Shown piece by piece: positions 6,344 through 13,017 of a DNA stretch of 34,721 nucleotides. The notes below the pieces were generated by a model that had not been told where the DNA came from, did no database searches, and saw nothing but the letters and a program-made list of their open reading frames with translations. Within the stretch, counting starts at the first letter, position 1, and every line of letters begins with the position of its first letter. Position numbers and translations under genes: made by a program. Origin of the DNA: a virus; IMG/VR virus record IMGVR_UViG_3300033146_004228, positions 1 through 34,721 of that record; one strand, written 5' to 3'.

Positions 6344-6613
6344 GCGCCGAGAGTAGGCTATCAGCGCCGGGCAGGCAGGGTTGTAACGCGAATTACGGGC
6401 CTTAAGTTGCGCACCTTCCGCGATAAAAAGCAGCACGCAACGCGCTGTAATAACTAGACAATCACAATTAGTTTGTATTTTTATTTGCGAAAACCTGGCG
6501 AGTGACCTAGCTTGTATCTGCCACCGGGGAGCAACACCCCAAAGCGACGCGGTTTAGGAGCCGCTTCGCTGGCAAAACACAGGCAAGCCCCCCGCGAGGG
6601 GGCGGAGAAGACC
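6344..6613 (+). promoter_or_regulatory. Hairpin-rich, partly AT-rich intergenic leader
   Basis: This is the longest gap in the left arm. An unusually AT-rich patch (6445-6494) contains the inverted repeat AACTA/TAGTT (6452-6473) and may hold a promoter, although no clean -35/-10 pair is visible. It is followed by three consecutive hairpins: GGGG/CCCC near 6525-6540; AGCGA-c-GCGG/CCGC-t-TCGCT (6543-6570); and GCCCCC/GGGGGC just before the ribosome-binding site. CACAGGCAAG (6578-6587) sits between the last two. No tRNA or protein-coding gene was found here. Confidence 0.45.
6578..6608 (+). promoter_or_regulatory. CACAGGCAA leader element, copy B
   Basis: CACAGGCAAG (6578-6587) is followed by a GC hairpin sharing CCCGCGAGGGGG with copy C, then GGAGAAG and the ATG at 6614. 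A further hairpin (6543-6570) ends seven bases upstream of the element, as in copy C. Confidence 0.5.
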
Positions 6614-6979
6614 ATGAGCATCATCAACGCCAAAGAGATCAACGCGAAAATTCAAAGCGCCGCCAACATCGAAGAACTCGCTGAACTCCTCAACAACGCG
6701 CAAGACCTCATAGACGCCCACAACGCCCGAGAGGGGGCGTGGGAGGACGCCCAACCCCTGCGCCTTGACGACGTGACCGACCTCACCGAACTCCCCACCT
6801 GGGGGGATGAGCCGCGTGACACGACGGGCGTATTCAGCTACGCCCCCGCGGACGATGGTGCAATGACCAGCCCGATTAAAATCCTCGGCCATGACTATAA
6901 ATGGGAGGTACTCGACGACGACGAAACCTTAGAAGAGATGGACGCGCGCGAGATGAGGGGGGATCTGCGCTACATCTAG
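6614..6979 (+). CDS. Acidic hypothetical protein
   Basis: ATG 6614 has GGAG six bases upstream; an in-frame ATG at 6512 lacks a ribosome-binding site and would run through the structured leader, so it is rejected. The 121-residue product is strongly acidic (many Asp/Glu, calculated only by eye). A helical N-terminus (MSIINAKEINAKIQSAANIEELAELLNNAQDL) is followed by a negatively charged, probably flexible half (DDVTDLTELPTWGDEP, LDDDETLEEMDAREM). Small acidic phage proteins are often inhibitors or DNA mimics, but nothing here proves that. It ends just before an intrinsic terminator (6998-7031), so it may be a single-gene transcript. Confidence 0.65.
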   Translation: MSIINAKEINAKIQSAANIEELAELLNNAQDLIDAHNAREGAWEDAQPLRLDDVTDLTELPTWGDEPRDTTGVFSYAPADDGAMTSPIKILGHDYKWEVLDDDETLEEMDAREMRGDLRYI

Positions 6980-6997
6980 CGCCCCCTCTACCCCCCT

Positions 6998-7031
6998 AGC
7001 CCGCCCTGGCATCATGCCGCGGCGGGCTTTT
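6998..7031 (+). terminator. Intrinsic terminator
   Basis: AGCCCGCC (6998-7005) pairs perfectly with GGCGGGCT (7021-7028), with an inner GGCAT/ATGCC stem, followed by TTTT. It lies 18 nt after the stop of the acidic gene. Confidence 0.8.
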
Positions 7032-7036
7032 CAGGT

Positions 7037-7096
7037 GCAGGCGCCGCGCCTGCTCAACCCACAGGCAAGAGAGCTCACCCGCGAGGGGGGCAAAAA
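7037..7096 (+). promoter_or_regulatory. CACAGGCAA leader element, copy C, with hairpin
   Basis: A perfect 7-bp hairpin GCAGGCG/CGCCTGC (7037-7053, loop CCG) is followed after six bases by CACAGGCAAG (7060-7069), then CCCGCGAGGGGG as in copy B, then AAGGAGAAG. The gene starts at GTG 7111. Because a terminator ends at 7031, a promoter must lie close by if this leader is transcribed independently, but I cannot see a consensus one. Confidence 0.5.
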
Positions 7097-7110
7097 GGAG
7101 AAGCCTTAAC

Positions 7111-7566
7111 GTGGAAAAGCAGAGAACCCAGGCAAGCCCCCGCATGGTGCGCATCGAGCGCAACGCGGGGAGCGCCAAACATGGCCGGTGGTGGGCGACG
7201 GCTCGCCACACCACCGGACAAGATTTCTTCTTGTGGGTTCTTGAGACTCACAAGGAGAACATCCAACGGGGCCCCCGCGGAGAGTGCGGCGCCCCGGTCC
7301 TCGTCGTCTCCCGAGAAGAGGCGGCGACGATCCTAGGGCGGGCGCGGACCCTCCCCTTCTGGACTGACGAAACCGATGAGAGCGCCGCGCGCGCCCTAAG
7401 CGAATGGGCCCCGCAGATCTGCCCGCTCGTCTTCACAAGCGAGGAGACGGGAGAGCGCCTGCCCACTGACAAGCCCCCCCTGTGGCGCGCCCACGTCTCC
7501 CCCTTTGGGAGAAGGGCGCAGAGGGAGCGGCGGGCCCGCGCCCTCCGCCGCGGGGCTGCGCGATGA
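7111..7566 (+). CDS. Hypothetical protein with basic tail
   Basis: GTG start ten bases after AAGGAG; 151 residues. The core has mixed beta/alpha character (GRWWATARHTTGQDFFLWVLETHKEN, GAPVLVVSREEAATIL, PFWTDETDESAARALSEW) and ends in a very Arg-rich helix (FGRRAQRERRARALRRGAAR), which suggests nucleic-acid contact. The opening GRWWATARH plus FFLWVLETHKEN is distinctive, but I recognise no family. The stop overlaps the start of the next gene (ATGA at 7563), so the two are probably translated together. Confidence 0.6.
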   Translation: MEKQRTQASPRMVRIERNAGSAKHGRWWATARHTTGQDFFLWVLETHKENIQRGPRGECGAPVLVVSREEAATILGRARTLPFWTDETDESAARALSEWAPQICPLVFTSEETGERLPTDKPPLWRAHVSPFGRRAQRERRARALRRGAAR

Positions 7567-7916
7567 GCCCCAGCCCCAACGCTCTCGATCTGAGGGAGGG
7601 CGAGGCCCTCTTGGTCGGGTATCTCAAGGGCTTTCAAGCGGGCCTCGCCCACGCCGACAACAAGCGGCGCGGGAAGCACGCCCGCCAAGGCCCGCCCCCT
7701 TACGGGTTCAAGAGAGGCGCGGGCGGGCGTCTCTCAGCGGAGAGGTCCGAGCGGGAGGTGATCCGCTATCTCCGCGAAGGGCGAGCGCGGGGGCTCACCT
7801 GGGCGCACCTCTGCGCCGTCCTGAACAGGGAGGGGTCAACCACGCGGAGCGGAAGGCTCTGGGCGACATCAGCGGCATGGCGGGCCCTTGAGTCCGCCAA
7901 AAAGAGCGGGATCTAA
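7563..7916 (+). CDS. Recombinase-domain-like DNA-binding protein without catalytic domain
   Basis: The 117-residue product contains GPPPYGFKRGAGGRLSAERSEREVIRYLREGRARGLTWAHLCAVLNREGSTTRSGRLWATSAAWRALESAK in one block, which follows the 'Recombinase' (PF07508-type) domain of large serine recombinases: G-x-PYGY/F at the start, a central helix-turn-helix with L-N-x-E-G, and T-R-x-G-x-L/W before the last helix. The catalytic serine resolvase domain is absent and the frame starts cleanly at an ATGA overlap, so this is not just a truncated integrase. Phages carry such stand-alone domains, presumably as DNA-binding regulators; that role is inference. Confidence 0.65.
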   Translation: MSPSPNALDLREGEALLVGYLKGFQAGLAHADNKRRGKHARQGPPPYGFKRGAGGRLSAERSEREVIRYLREGRARGLTWAHLCAVLNREGSTTRSGRLWATSAAWRALESAKKSGI

Positions 7917-7961
7917 AGAATGTTTACGGGGCGTTGTCCGATCGGGAGGCCGCGCGCCGTC

Positions 7962-7996
7962 TATAACTCACACAGGCAAAGAGCACGGAGAAGGAT
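7962..7996 (+). promoter_or_regulatory. TATAAC box and CACAGGCAA leader element, copy D
   Basis: TATAAC (7962-7967) lies four bases before CACAGGCAAAG (7971-7981), which is followed by GGAGAAGG and the ATG at 8001. TATAAC could be a -10 box placing the transcript start inside or next to the shared element; no good -35 sits 16-18 bp upstream. Confidence 0.4.
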
Positions 7997-8000
7997 CAGT

Positions 8001-8231
8001 ATGAACAAGGCGAACAAAACCGCAAAAGAGAATCACTGCCCCATCTGCGGGGCTCCCGGAGAGGGGGCCTGTTGGGGGTGTATGCCCCTCGACACGGAGG
8101 GGATCGCGGCGGGAGGAACGAAAAAGATCGTTAACGCTGAAAACGCATACGATGGGTTCGTGTGTGGGGAATGTGGGCAGTACCGCGACGGCGCATGGTG
8201 CTGTGGGACAATCAACCAAAGGGTCAAGTAG
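8001..8231 (+). CDS. Cys-rich zinc-ribbon protein
   Basis: ATG 8001 has GGAGAAGG nine bases upstream. The 76-residue product has HCPICG (13-16), ACWGC (24-27), FVCGECG (55-58) and WCCG (67-68), i.e. eight cysteines in pairs, enough for two zinc-binding knuckles. The middle (PLDTEGIAAGGTKKIVNAENAYDG) carries no Cys and may form the sheet between them. Small zinc ribbons in phage early regions often bind RNA polymerase or nucleic acid, but no specific family is recognised. Its stop is ten bases before the terminator stem that ends the plus-strand genes. Confidence 0.7.
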   Translation: MNKANKTAKENHCPICGAPGEGACWGCMPLDTEGIAAGGTKKIVNAENAYDGFVCGECGQYRDGAWCCGTINQRVK

Positions 8232-8240
8232 CCCCGGAAA

Positions 8241-8275
8241 GCACCTAAGCAATTAATCATGCTTGGGGGCTTTTT
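8241..8275 (+). terminator. Intrinsic terminator between converging transcripts
   Basis: GCACCTAAGC (8241-8250) pairs with GCTTGGGGGC (8261-8270), one mismatch and one G-T wobble, loop AATTAATCAT, followed by TTTTT. On the minus strand the same stem is followed only by TTT, so it may also work weakly for the late operon. Confidence 0.75.
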
Positions 8276-8337
8276 AGTTTTCATATCGACCAGCGGCGCA
8301 AGCTGTACGCCATCACCTCCCCAGCCTCTAGCAGCTC

Positions 8338-8967
8338 TCAGAGCACCTCAAACCAAGCCAGCCCGCCGCAAGCCGCCTCGACGTTGCCCCAGAAGGACCG
8401 AAGCCAGCGCGCATCAGCAAGCGCATCGTGGGCGTTTTCGGGTTTCTCGGGCGCGGAGATCTCCCGCCCGCTCGCGGCCTCAAAGAAGGGCAAGAACGCC
8501 TTGAGGTCCTTCACATACTTTTGCAGAGGCTCAGGAAGGTTCACCATAGGCCCATAGAGCCCGCAGAATACAACGTAATCATAGGCCCCATACCAGGACC
8601 ACATATGAGGGGGGCGATTGTCTGGGGTGAGGAAGGCGAGGGCTTTCTCTGCGATCTCCTGGGGGCGCATCCACGCGGGATCTGAGCGGTCGGGCAGATG
8701 GGGGAGCACGTTCTCTCTCACGAAGGCGTTAGCCTTGGAGAGATCCGCATCTTTGTTGATCGCGTAAAACTCGCGCCCCGCCTCATCGACGATCCCAAGG
8801 GAGATCAGCTCTATCTCAGACTCGCCGCCCTCTGCATACTCCATAAATTCGGTGTCATAAAAGAAGTGCCGGTGCTCAGGTGCCGCTGAGGCCCCTTTCT
8901 CCGCGATGTCTAACCGAGCTTGGTCAGAACGCGCGCGAATGGCACGCACTATATCTAGATAATCCAT
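8338..8967 (-). CDS. DEDDh 3'-5' exoribonuclease-like protein (Rv2179c-like)
   Basis: The 209-residue protein carries the DEDDh exonuclease residues: D38 and E40 in FYDTEF, D130 in YGAYDYVVF, and H180 plus D185 in NAHDALADARW. The segment EIELISLGIVDEAGREFYAINKDAD is characteristic of the Rv2179c-like/RNase T-related family, which degrades RNA 3' ends using two metal ions. AGGAG precedes the ATG by five bases. It is the last gene of the minus-strand run, 20 nt behind a metallopeptidase gene, an unusual place for a nucleotide-processing enzyme. Expressed late, it could recycle host or phage RNA, but that is inference. Confidence 0.8.
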   Translation of the reverse strand: MDYLDIVRAIRARSDQARLDIAEKGASAAPEHRHFFYDTEFMEYAEGGESEIELISLGIVDEAGREFYAINKDADLSKANAFVRENVLPHLPDRSDPAWMRPQEIAEKALAFLTPDNRPPHMWSWYGAYDYVVFCGLYGPMVNLPEPLQKYVKDLKAFLPFFEAASGREISAPEKPENAHDALADARWLRSFWGNVEAACGGLAWFEVL

Positions 8968-8987
8968 GATAGCTCCTTTGTCCTTTG

Positions 8988-9530
8988 CTAATCAGCCGAG
9001 GCGATGATGTGAATCACCCGCGCCTCGAGCTCAGATCGAAGACGCTCAAGGGTGCCGCCGCAGAAGTAGGGGGCCCGCCATTCGGTCCACTGTCGGGCGT
9101 TGGCGTTAATTGACCGCTGAATTAGAGGAGAAGAGAGGGGGGCCCCCCATATCTGCGCCCTCATGGCGAGACCATGAGCATCGGCCTCCAACTCCTCAGC
9201 CTGCCGAAAGGACGGAGAAAGGAAGTAGCGCGCGCGCCACATCCACGCCCCCAGAAGATGAGCCCTTACCGCGTGCGTGACCTCGTGAGTGACGGTGCAG
9301 AGGCGCTCCTCGGCGGAGGCCCGCGCCTTCTTCCGAGAGAAGACGATCCCAAAGCCCAGCGACATAGAGAAGCGCGTAATCCACGCTGGCATGAAGTGAG
9401 ACCAGCGATAGAGTTTTAGGCCGAGAACCTCACGCACGCCTGAGACGATGGCCTCACGTTGCGCGAAGGTGAGGCCAGGTGCCAGCGCGCCGCGGAGCTG
9501 GACTTCTAACGCGAGCTTACTCAACGCCAT
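8988..9530 (-). CDS. HEXXH zinc metallopeptidase-like protein
   Basis: The start is taken at ATG 9530 (MALSKLALEVQLRG), in a ten-base overlap with the previous stop; longer versions would use upstream frame shared with that gene. Of 180 residues, HEVTH (82-86) is a zincin active site and ELEADAHGLA (114-122) supplies a likely third ligand, an arrangement seen in gluzincins of M48-like type. No clear signal peptide or TM helix is seen, although WMWRARYFL and IWGAPL are hydrophobic. Its place between spanin-like genes and the exonuclease suggests late expression. It might process a virion or host protein; the target is unknown. Confidence 0.6.
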   Translation of the reverse strand: MALSKLALEVQLRGALAPGLTFAQREAIVSGVREVLGLKLYRWSHFMPAWITRFSMSLGFGIVFSRKKARASAEERLCTVTHEVTHAVRAHLLGAWMWRARYFLSPSFRQAEELEADAHGLAMRAQIWGAPLSSPLIQRSINANARQWTEWRAPYFCGGTLERLRSELEARVIHIIASAD

Positions 9531-9850
9531 GCCCCCGCCTTTGATCCGAAGAAGATCCCCACGATGAACACCGACCCCACAGTCGCGCCGCCAATAGCCC
9601 ACCACCATTTTCGAGAAGGGGGGGCACCGACAGGGGGGCACGTCTTGGAGAGGGCCACGGCAAGATCGGCCCGAGAGACACGCAGGTCGGCTTTGCAGGT
9701 CGGGAGGTCAACGCGGGCGCACTTCACGGCGCGCTTGGTGTGCTTGAGGGGCCAGAGCACGCCTTCACAGGGGGCGGGGGAGCCCTCGGAGATCGCGGAG
9801 GTCTTCACGCAAGGGGCAGAGAGGGCGAGGACCATCAAGAGCGCGATCAA
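9521..9850 (-). CDS. u-spanin-like membrane protein (signal sequence plus C-terminal TM)
   Basis: A TTG start overlaps the previous stop (TTGA); an alternative is ATG 9835. The 109 residues begin with a hydrophobic signal-like segment ending at Cys14 (LALSAPC), then a Cys-containing region, then a single C-terminal TM helix (about 84-104, WWWAIGGATVGSVFIVGIFFG) with a basic tail. An outer-membrane lipoprotein head with a C-terminal inner-membrane anchor is the layout of unimolecular spanins, which fuse the two membranes in the last lysis step. The lipobox is imperfect (Pro at -1), so lipid attachment is doubtful. Gene order after endolysin and holin supports a lysis role. Confidence 0.5.
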   Translation of the reverse strand: MIALLMVLALSAPCVKTSAISEGSPAPCEGVLWPLKHTKRAVKCARVDLPTCKADLRVSRADLAVALSKTCPPVGAPPSRKWWWAIGGATVGSVFIVGIFFGSKAGAWR

Positions 9851-10104
9851 ATCGGATCCCCCTCTTCTCCGAAGACATCATCGACAAGCGCCGCGGCGTC
9901 TTCGGCGCTCGCGCGGTTGATCTCGGTCTTAGCCTGCTCAACGTGGGCGAGGGCCTGAGCGTGCTCAAGATGCGCTTGGGCGGCGTCGACGCGTACAGCT
10001 TGAGCCGTAGCCCGAATCTGCGCGAGCCGTCGCATCTTGACCCACTTTGAGCCCACAAAGGCAGCCGAGGCGAGGGCTGCAAGGGTGAGAATGTAGATCC
10101 ACAT
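9847..10104 (-). CDS. i-spanin-like protein (N-terminal TM and coiled coil)
   Basis: ATG 10104 follows AAGGAG at nine bases; a longer reading from 10158 would run into the upstream gene and lacks a ribosome-binding site. The 85-residue product has one N-terminal TM helix (WIYILTLAALASAAFVG), then a basic turn and an Ala/Gln/Glu-rich helix (residues about 25-70) likely to form a coiled coil, then an acidic end. This is the classic i-spanin (Rz) architecture. The next gene may be its partner or a self-sufficient u-spanin. Similar small membrane coiled-coil proteins can have other roles. Confidence 0.5.
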   Translation of the reverse strand: MWIYILTLAALASAAFVGSKWVKMRRLAQIRATAQAVRVDAAQAHLEHAQALAHVEQAKTEINRASAEDAAALVDDVFGEEGDPI

Positions 10105-10117
10105 AAAGGGGGGCTCC

Positions 10118-10432
10118 TTAGAGGGCAACGGCGACCTTGAGATTATTAATCGCCTCATCGTGCCGCGCTGTTTTGGTGGAGATCTCTTTGATCTCCGAGC
10201 GCAACTCGATCACGTTCTCGCGAGTGTTCTCCGCCTCGGTCTCAATTCGAGCAATAGAGACAAGAGCTTCTTGGATCTTGTCTACGGTGGCCTCTATCCG
10301 CTTGAGTTGAGCTTTCGCCTCCTCTCGCTCCTCTCTCTTGCGAGCTGCGATCTTGGTTAGATGCCAGATCAAGAGGGGGGTGAGGACTGAGCCGATCACG
10401 GTGAGGATTAATGTTGAGGTCTCGAAACTCAC
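10118..10432 (-). CDS. Membrane-anchored coiled-coil protein of the lysis region
   Basis: The 104 residues comprise an N-terminal TM helix (about 6-27, TSTLILTVIGSVLTPLLIWHL), a basic juxtamembrane stretch (KIAARKREEREEAK), and a long heptad-rich helix (LKRIEATVDKIQEALVSIARIETEAENTRENVIELRSEIKEI). This resembles XhlA/i-spanin-type lysis helpers, though TM plus coiled coil is a generic layout. Its start overlaps the stop of the holin candidate (ATGA at 10429), so the two are co-translated. Having two TM/coiled-coil genes in a row is unusual. Confidence 0.5.
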   Translation of the reverse strand: MSFETSTLILTVIGSVLTPLLIWHLTKIAARKREEREEAKAQLKRIEATVDKIQEALVSIARIETEAENTRENVIELRSEIKEISTKTARHDEAINNLKVAVAL

Positions 10433-10665
10433 GGCGAAGGCTCCTTTTTAGCAGGGGCGAGGTCAGCCGCCGCCTTGCGGGTGTCGGTGTGCTTACGGCC
10501 CCAGTAGATCGCGGCGCAAGCAGAAAACAGAGTGAGCGCGGAGGTCGCGGCGGAGGGGCGGAGGAACACAGCCGCCTGAGCCCCCACGAAGGCGATCGCT
10601 GTAAGGGTCCACATTCCGTCAGCTTCACCCTTGCTGTTCTTGAGGAAGGGGAAGGGGACCAGCAT
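10429..10665 (-). CDS. Holin candidate, two TM helices
   Basis: ATG 10665 shares one base with the endolysin stop (TGATG) and gives 78 residues; longer frames would overlap the endolysin extensively. Two hydrophobic helices (about 18-35, MWTLTAIAFVGAQAAVFL, and 39-55, AATSALTLFSACAAIYWG) are separated by a short RPS turn and followed by a charged tail (KKEPSP). This fits a class II-like or 2-TM holin that would release the endolysin through the inner membrane at a set time. The location directly behind the endolysin is the main support. Confidence 0.6.
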   Translation of the reverse strand: MLVPFPFLKNSKGEADGMWTLTAIAFVGAQAAVFLRPSAATSALTLFSACAAIYWGRKHTDTRKAAADLAPAKKEPSP

Positions 10666-11330
10666 CAGAGAACCCCCGCGTTGCGCAAGTGCTTGTCGAT
10701 CACGTTGCGATGGTCGGCGGGAACATCTAACCAGGCTTGAGCCCACGCGGACGCGTCGCCGCCGAGCTTTGCAGCGCCGCTCTTGAAGCGGTTTGAGTAA
10801 GAGGATCCGTGCTGCCACAGGTGGACATAGCGCGCGGCGCTGACCTCATCTGCGCCCGCTGTCCTCGCATCATTCCAGAGGGAGACGTAGACGGCCAAAG
10901 GGCGCCCGATCTCCTCCTCGATTGACGCGTCCCAGGGGAAGGCCGAGTTGGAGACACCGGGGAGGGCGCGCCACGCGTCGCGGTTGAACTGGAAGATCCC
11001 CCACGCGGTAACAATCCCGCCTGAAGGGCGCAGACCGTCAACAGCAGTCCCGTAGTAGTGAGGGGGGCCATCCTGCCCGCGCACCTTGATCCGTGCGTCA
11101 AAGGTTCCTGTAGGGCGGCCAAGCTGCGCCCCAGACTCTTTCTTCGCCATCTCCTCGAGCGCAGATCGGAGAGCCCCTGTTACCCCGTTCGCATCAAGAT
11201 GATGAGCGAGGATCTTTAACCCGGCCTCGCGCGTGGACGTTGGGCGCGCCTCGAAGGGGAGGCCGGGGGGACGGCGATCTTTGAATGTTGAGCCGTAGCG
11301 CGCGCCGGGCTTAGTCTCGTATTCGGTCAT
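10665..11330 (-). CDS. Endolysin, transglycosylase/lysozyme-like
   Basis: The 221-residue protein contains EEMAKKESG (59-67), with Glu65 a candidate catalytic acid, and AWGIFQFNRDAW (109-120), the Gly-x-x-Gln signature of SLT-type transglycosylase or goose-lysozyme folds. The remaining C-terminal half is helical (IEEEIGRPLAVYVSLWNDA...YVHLWQHG), as in this fold. No signal peptide is seen, so export would need the neighbouring holin. The position between the distal baseplate genes and the holin supports lysis rather than virion-associated hydrolysis, though a structural role cannot be excluded. Confidence 0.7.
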   Translation of the reverse strand: MTEYETKPGARYGSTFKDRRPPGLPFEARPTSTREAGLKILAHHLDANGVTGALRSALEEMAKKESGAQLGRPTGTFDARIKVRGQDGPPHYYGTAVDGLRPSGGIVTAWGIFQFNRDAWRALPGVSNSAFPWDASIEEEIGRPLAVYVSLWNDARTAGADEVSAARYVHLWQHGSSYSNRFKSGAAKLGGDASAWAQAWLDVPADHRNVIDKHLRNAGVL

Positions 11331-11334
11331 CTGA

Positions 11335-12177
11335 TCAGCTCCATTCGACGGGGGGGATAAAAACCCCCGGCAATCCTACGCGGCCAAGCTCTGAAACGCT
11401 CGCCAGAGAACCTAAGCCTAGCGCGCTCGTAGAGCATCCCTCAAGAGAGCGGAGCACGACGCGGACCCCCGCCGCGCAGAGTTGATCAAGCACTCGCTGA
11501 AGTAGCCCCCGTATCTCCTCGCCAGTGAGATAGATTCCCCGATGGTCAGACCCCTCTATGGTGGGGTCCGAAACGAGTTCTCCGCCGATGGGCTGGTTTA
11601 TAGGGCGAGGGTCGGATGCGGGCGGCGGAAGAAGATAGGTTGGCGGAGCTGAGAACAGTTCGCCGTCGATGAGCACCTCATAGACCGCACCCTCATCGCG
11701 AACCCAAAAGGGGAGGACTTTAGCCGAAACGGTCTCTGTCACGGACCAAGAAGGGGCGCTCCATTGAGCCGAAGCGACGGGGGCCAGATCTAGAACAATG
11801 TTCCCGAAACCGCTTAAGCCCGTTGAGAGAAAGAGACCATAATCCCCCACCCGAATAAGCCGCCCAACATGCGCGCAAGTCCACGAAGAGGAGAGCGAGG
11901 TTATCGAGGCACCGCCCGCGACGATTTGAACATCGCGAGTCAGGAGGGGCTCGGCCCATTGGTCGAAGAGGGCCTCTACAGCCGCCCAGAGTGTACCGGG
12001 CCTATCTCGGGGGCCTAGAGCTGCCGCGTGGGCAAGTCTTCGCCAATACTCACGCCCGATCACCTGGATTCGGGGCAAACTGTAAAGCGCCGCTATCCGG
12101 TCAAAGGCGAAGCCCTCAGATTTTAGGATCAGCGTGTCTCTAAACGCCTCTTCAGTCTGGCAAAAGGGAGCGCGCAT
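11335..12177 (-). CDS. Hypothetical distal baseplate/tail protein
   Basis: Starts at ATG 12177, overlapping the previous gene by 26 nt; 280 residues. The N-terminal 75 residues are helical (EEAFRDTLILKSEGFAFDRIAALYSLPRIQVIGREYWRRLAHAA), the rest beta-rich with a Pro-rich linker (YLLPPPASDPRPINQP). It is the last gene before the endolysin and thus in the usual place of fibre or receptor-binding proteins or baseplate caps. No family recognised. Confidence 0.5.
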   Translation of the reverse strand: MRAPFCQTEEAFRDTLILKSEGFAFDRIAALYSLPRIQVIGREYWRRLAHAAALGPRDRPGTLWAAVEALFDQWAEPLLTRDVQIVAGGASITSLSSSWTCAHVGRLIRVGDYGLFLSTGLSGFGNIVLDLAPVASAQWSAPSWSVTETVSAKVLPFWVRDEGAVYEVLIDGELFSAPPTYLLPPPASDPRPINQPIGGELVSDPTIEGSDHRGIYLTGEEIRGLLQRVLDQLCAAGVRVVLRSLEGCSTSALGLGSLASVSELGRVGLPGVFIPPVEWS

Positions 12178-13015
12178 TCAAGATTACCTCGGTGCGTGGG
12201 TTGAGGGGAGCGCCGTTAGATGCGGAGATCAGCTCTAGGCCAGTGAGAACGCTACCCGCGATCCCCGTGTATGCGTAGAGCCGCCCGCCTATCCAAACCT
12301 CAGCGCCCGTCTCAGGGAAGCCTAAGACGCTCTCAACCGATGCGGAGGCGTCCGTAATAAGAAGCGGCGCTGAGAGGCGCGTAAATGGCGACCCTGTGAG
12401 TTGCTGCGCAACCTGCCCCATCGTGCGGATCAATGTGTAAAGCGGCGCTGTGGGGTGCTCAGGGAGCACGTCAGACTGAATCTGAGCGGAAGGAGGGCCG
12501 ACCTTCCAGAATCGAGGGAAGCGCCCGCGCATCGCGTAGATCTCGGGCGCTTGCCCCCTTGTCACGATCTCAATTGCGTTCTCAAGGCGAACCACTGAGC
12601 CGAAGGCCGCCCCGTAATAGATCACGAGGGCATAAACCCCTAGAGGGAGCGGAGGGAGCGCGAAACTCAAGATCTTTAGCTGAGGCTCCGTGAAGCACTC
12701 ATCGCCAGACCCGACCCGCGCGCCGTAGCAAAAGCCGCCCTCGGGATAGAGCGTCGAGCCATCGTCGAGGCGCACCTTGTAGGGGCCGCGGAGGGGCCAA
12801 GCGCCTACAAGGTTAACGATCTCGCCGCCCTCGTCTGAATAGCGGGGGTCGTCGTTAAGGGGGAGGGGGATCGCGGGATCCGTTGTGGGGTCGCCAAAGC
12901 CGGGGGATTGTGGGTCTGTAGCAGGAGCCCACGATGTAGGCGTTGGGTCGCCAAAGCCCCAGTCATAGGCCCCTGAGAAGCGCGAGGAGGAGCCGAAGCC
13001 GCGATCAAGCGCCAT
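12152..13015 (-). CDS. Hypothetical tail/baseplate protein with FGDPT repeats
   Basis: ATG 13015 has GGAG eight bases upstream and is preferred to the GTG at 13033, which lies inside the previous gene; 287 residues. The N-terminus contains two GFGDPT copies (YDWGFGDPTPTS and SPGFGDPTTD) in a low-complexity Pro/Asp/Thr stretch. The following part is beta-rich, with an Ig-like feel (PLPLGVYALVIYYGAAFGSVVRLENAIEIV). A helical segment (YTLIRTMGQVAQQLTG) precedes the final sheet. It is probably a virion adhesion or baseplate component by position; no family recognised. Confidence 0.5.
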   Translation of the reverse strand: MALDRGFGSSSRFSGAYDWGFGDPTPTSWAPATDPQSPGFGDPTTDPAIPLPLNDDPRYSDEGGEIVNLVGAWPLRGPYKVRLDDGSTLYPEGGFCYGARVGSGDECFTEPQLKILSFALPPLPLGVYALVIYYGAAFGSVVRLENAIEIVTRGQAPEIYAMRGRFPRFWKVGPPSAQIQSDVLPEHPTAPLYTLIRTMGQVAQQLTGSPFTRLSAPLLITDASASVESVLGFPETGAEVWIGGRLYAYTGIAGSVLTGLELISASNGAPLNPRTEVILNARSLLPD

Positions 13016-13017
13016 CC

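Noticed and set aside
6525-6612. tRNA-like succession of hairpins
   Set aside because: There is no T-loop GTTCRA box, no 7-bp acceptor stem and no CCA; the arms are of the wrong lengths.
7563-7916. Phage integrase
   Set aside because: Only the DNA-binding recombinase-like domain is present; no catalytic Ser/Tyr domain was found in the window, so no integration claim is made.
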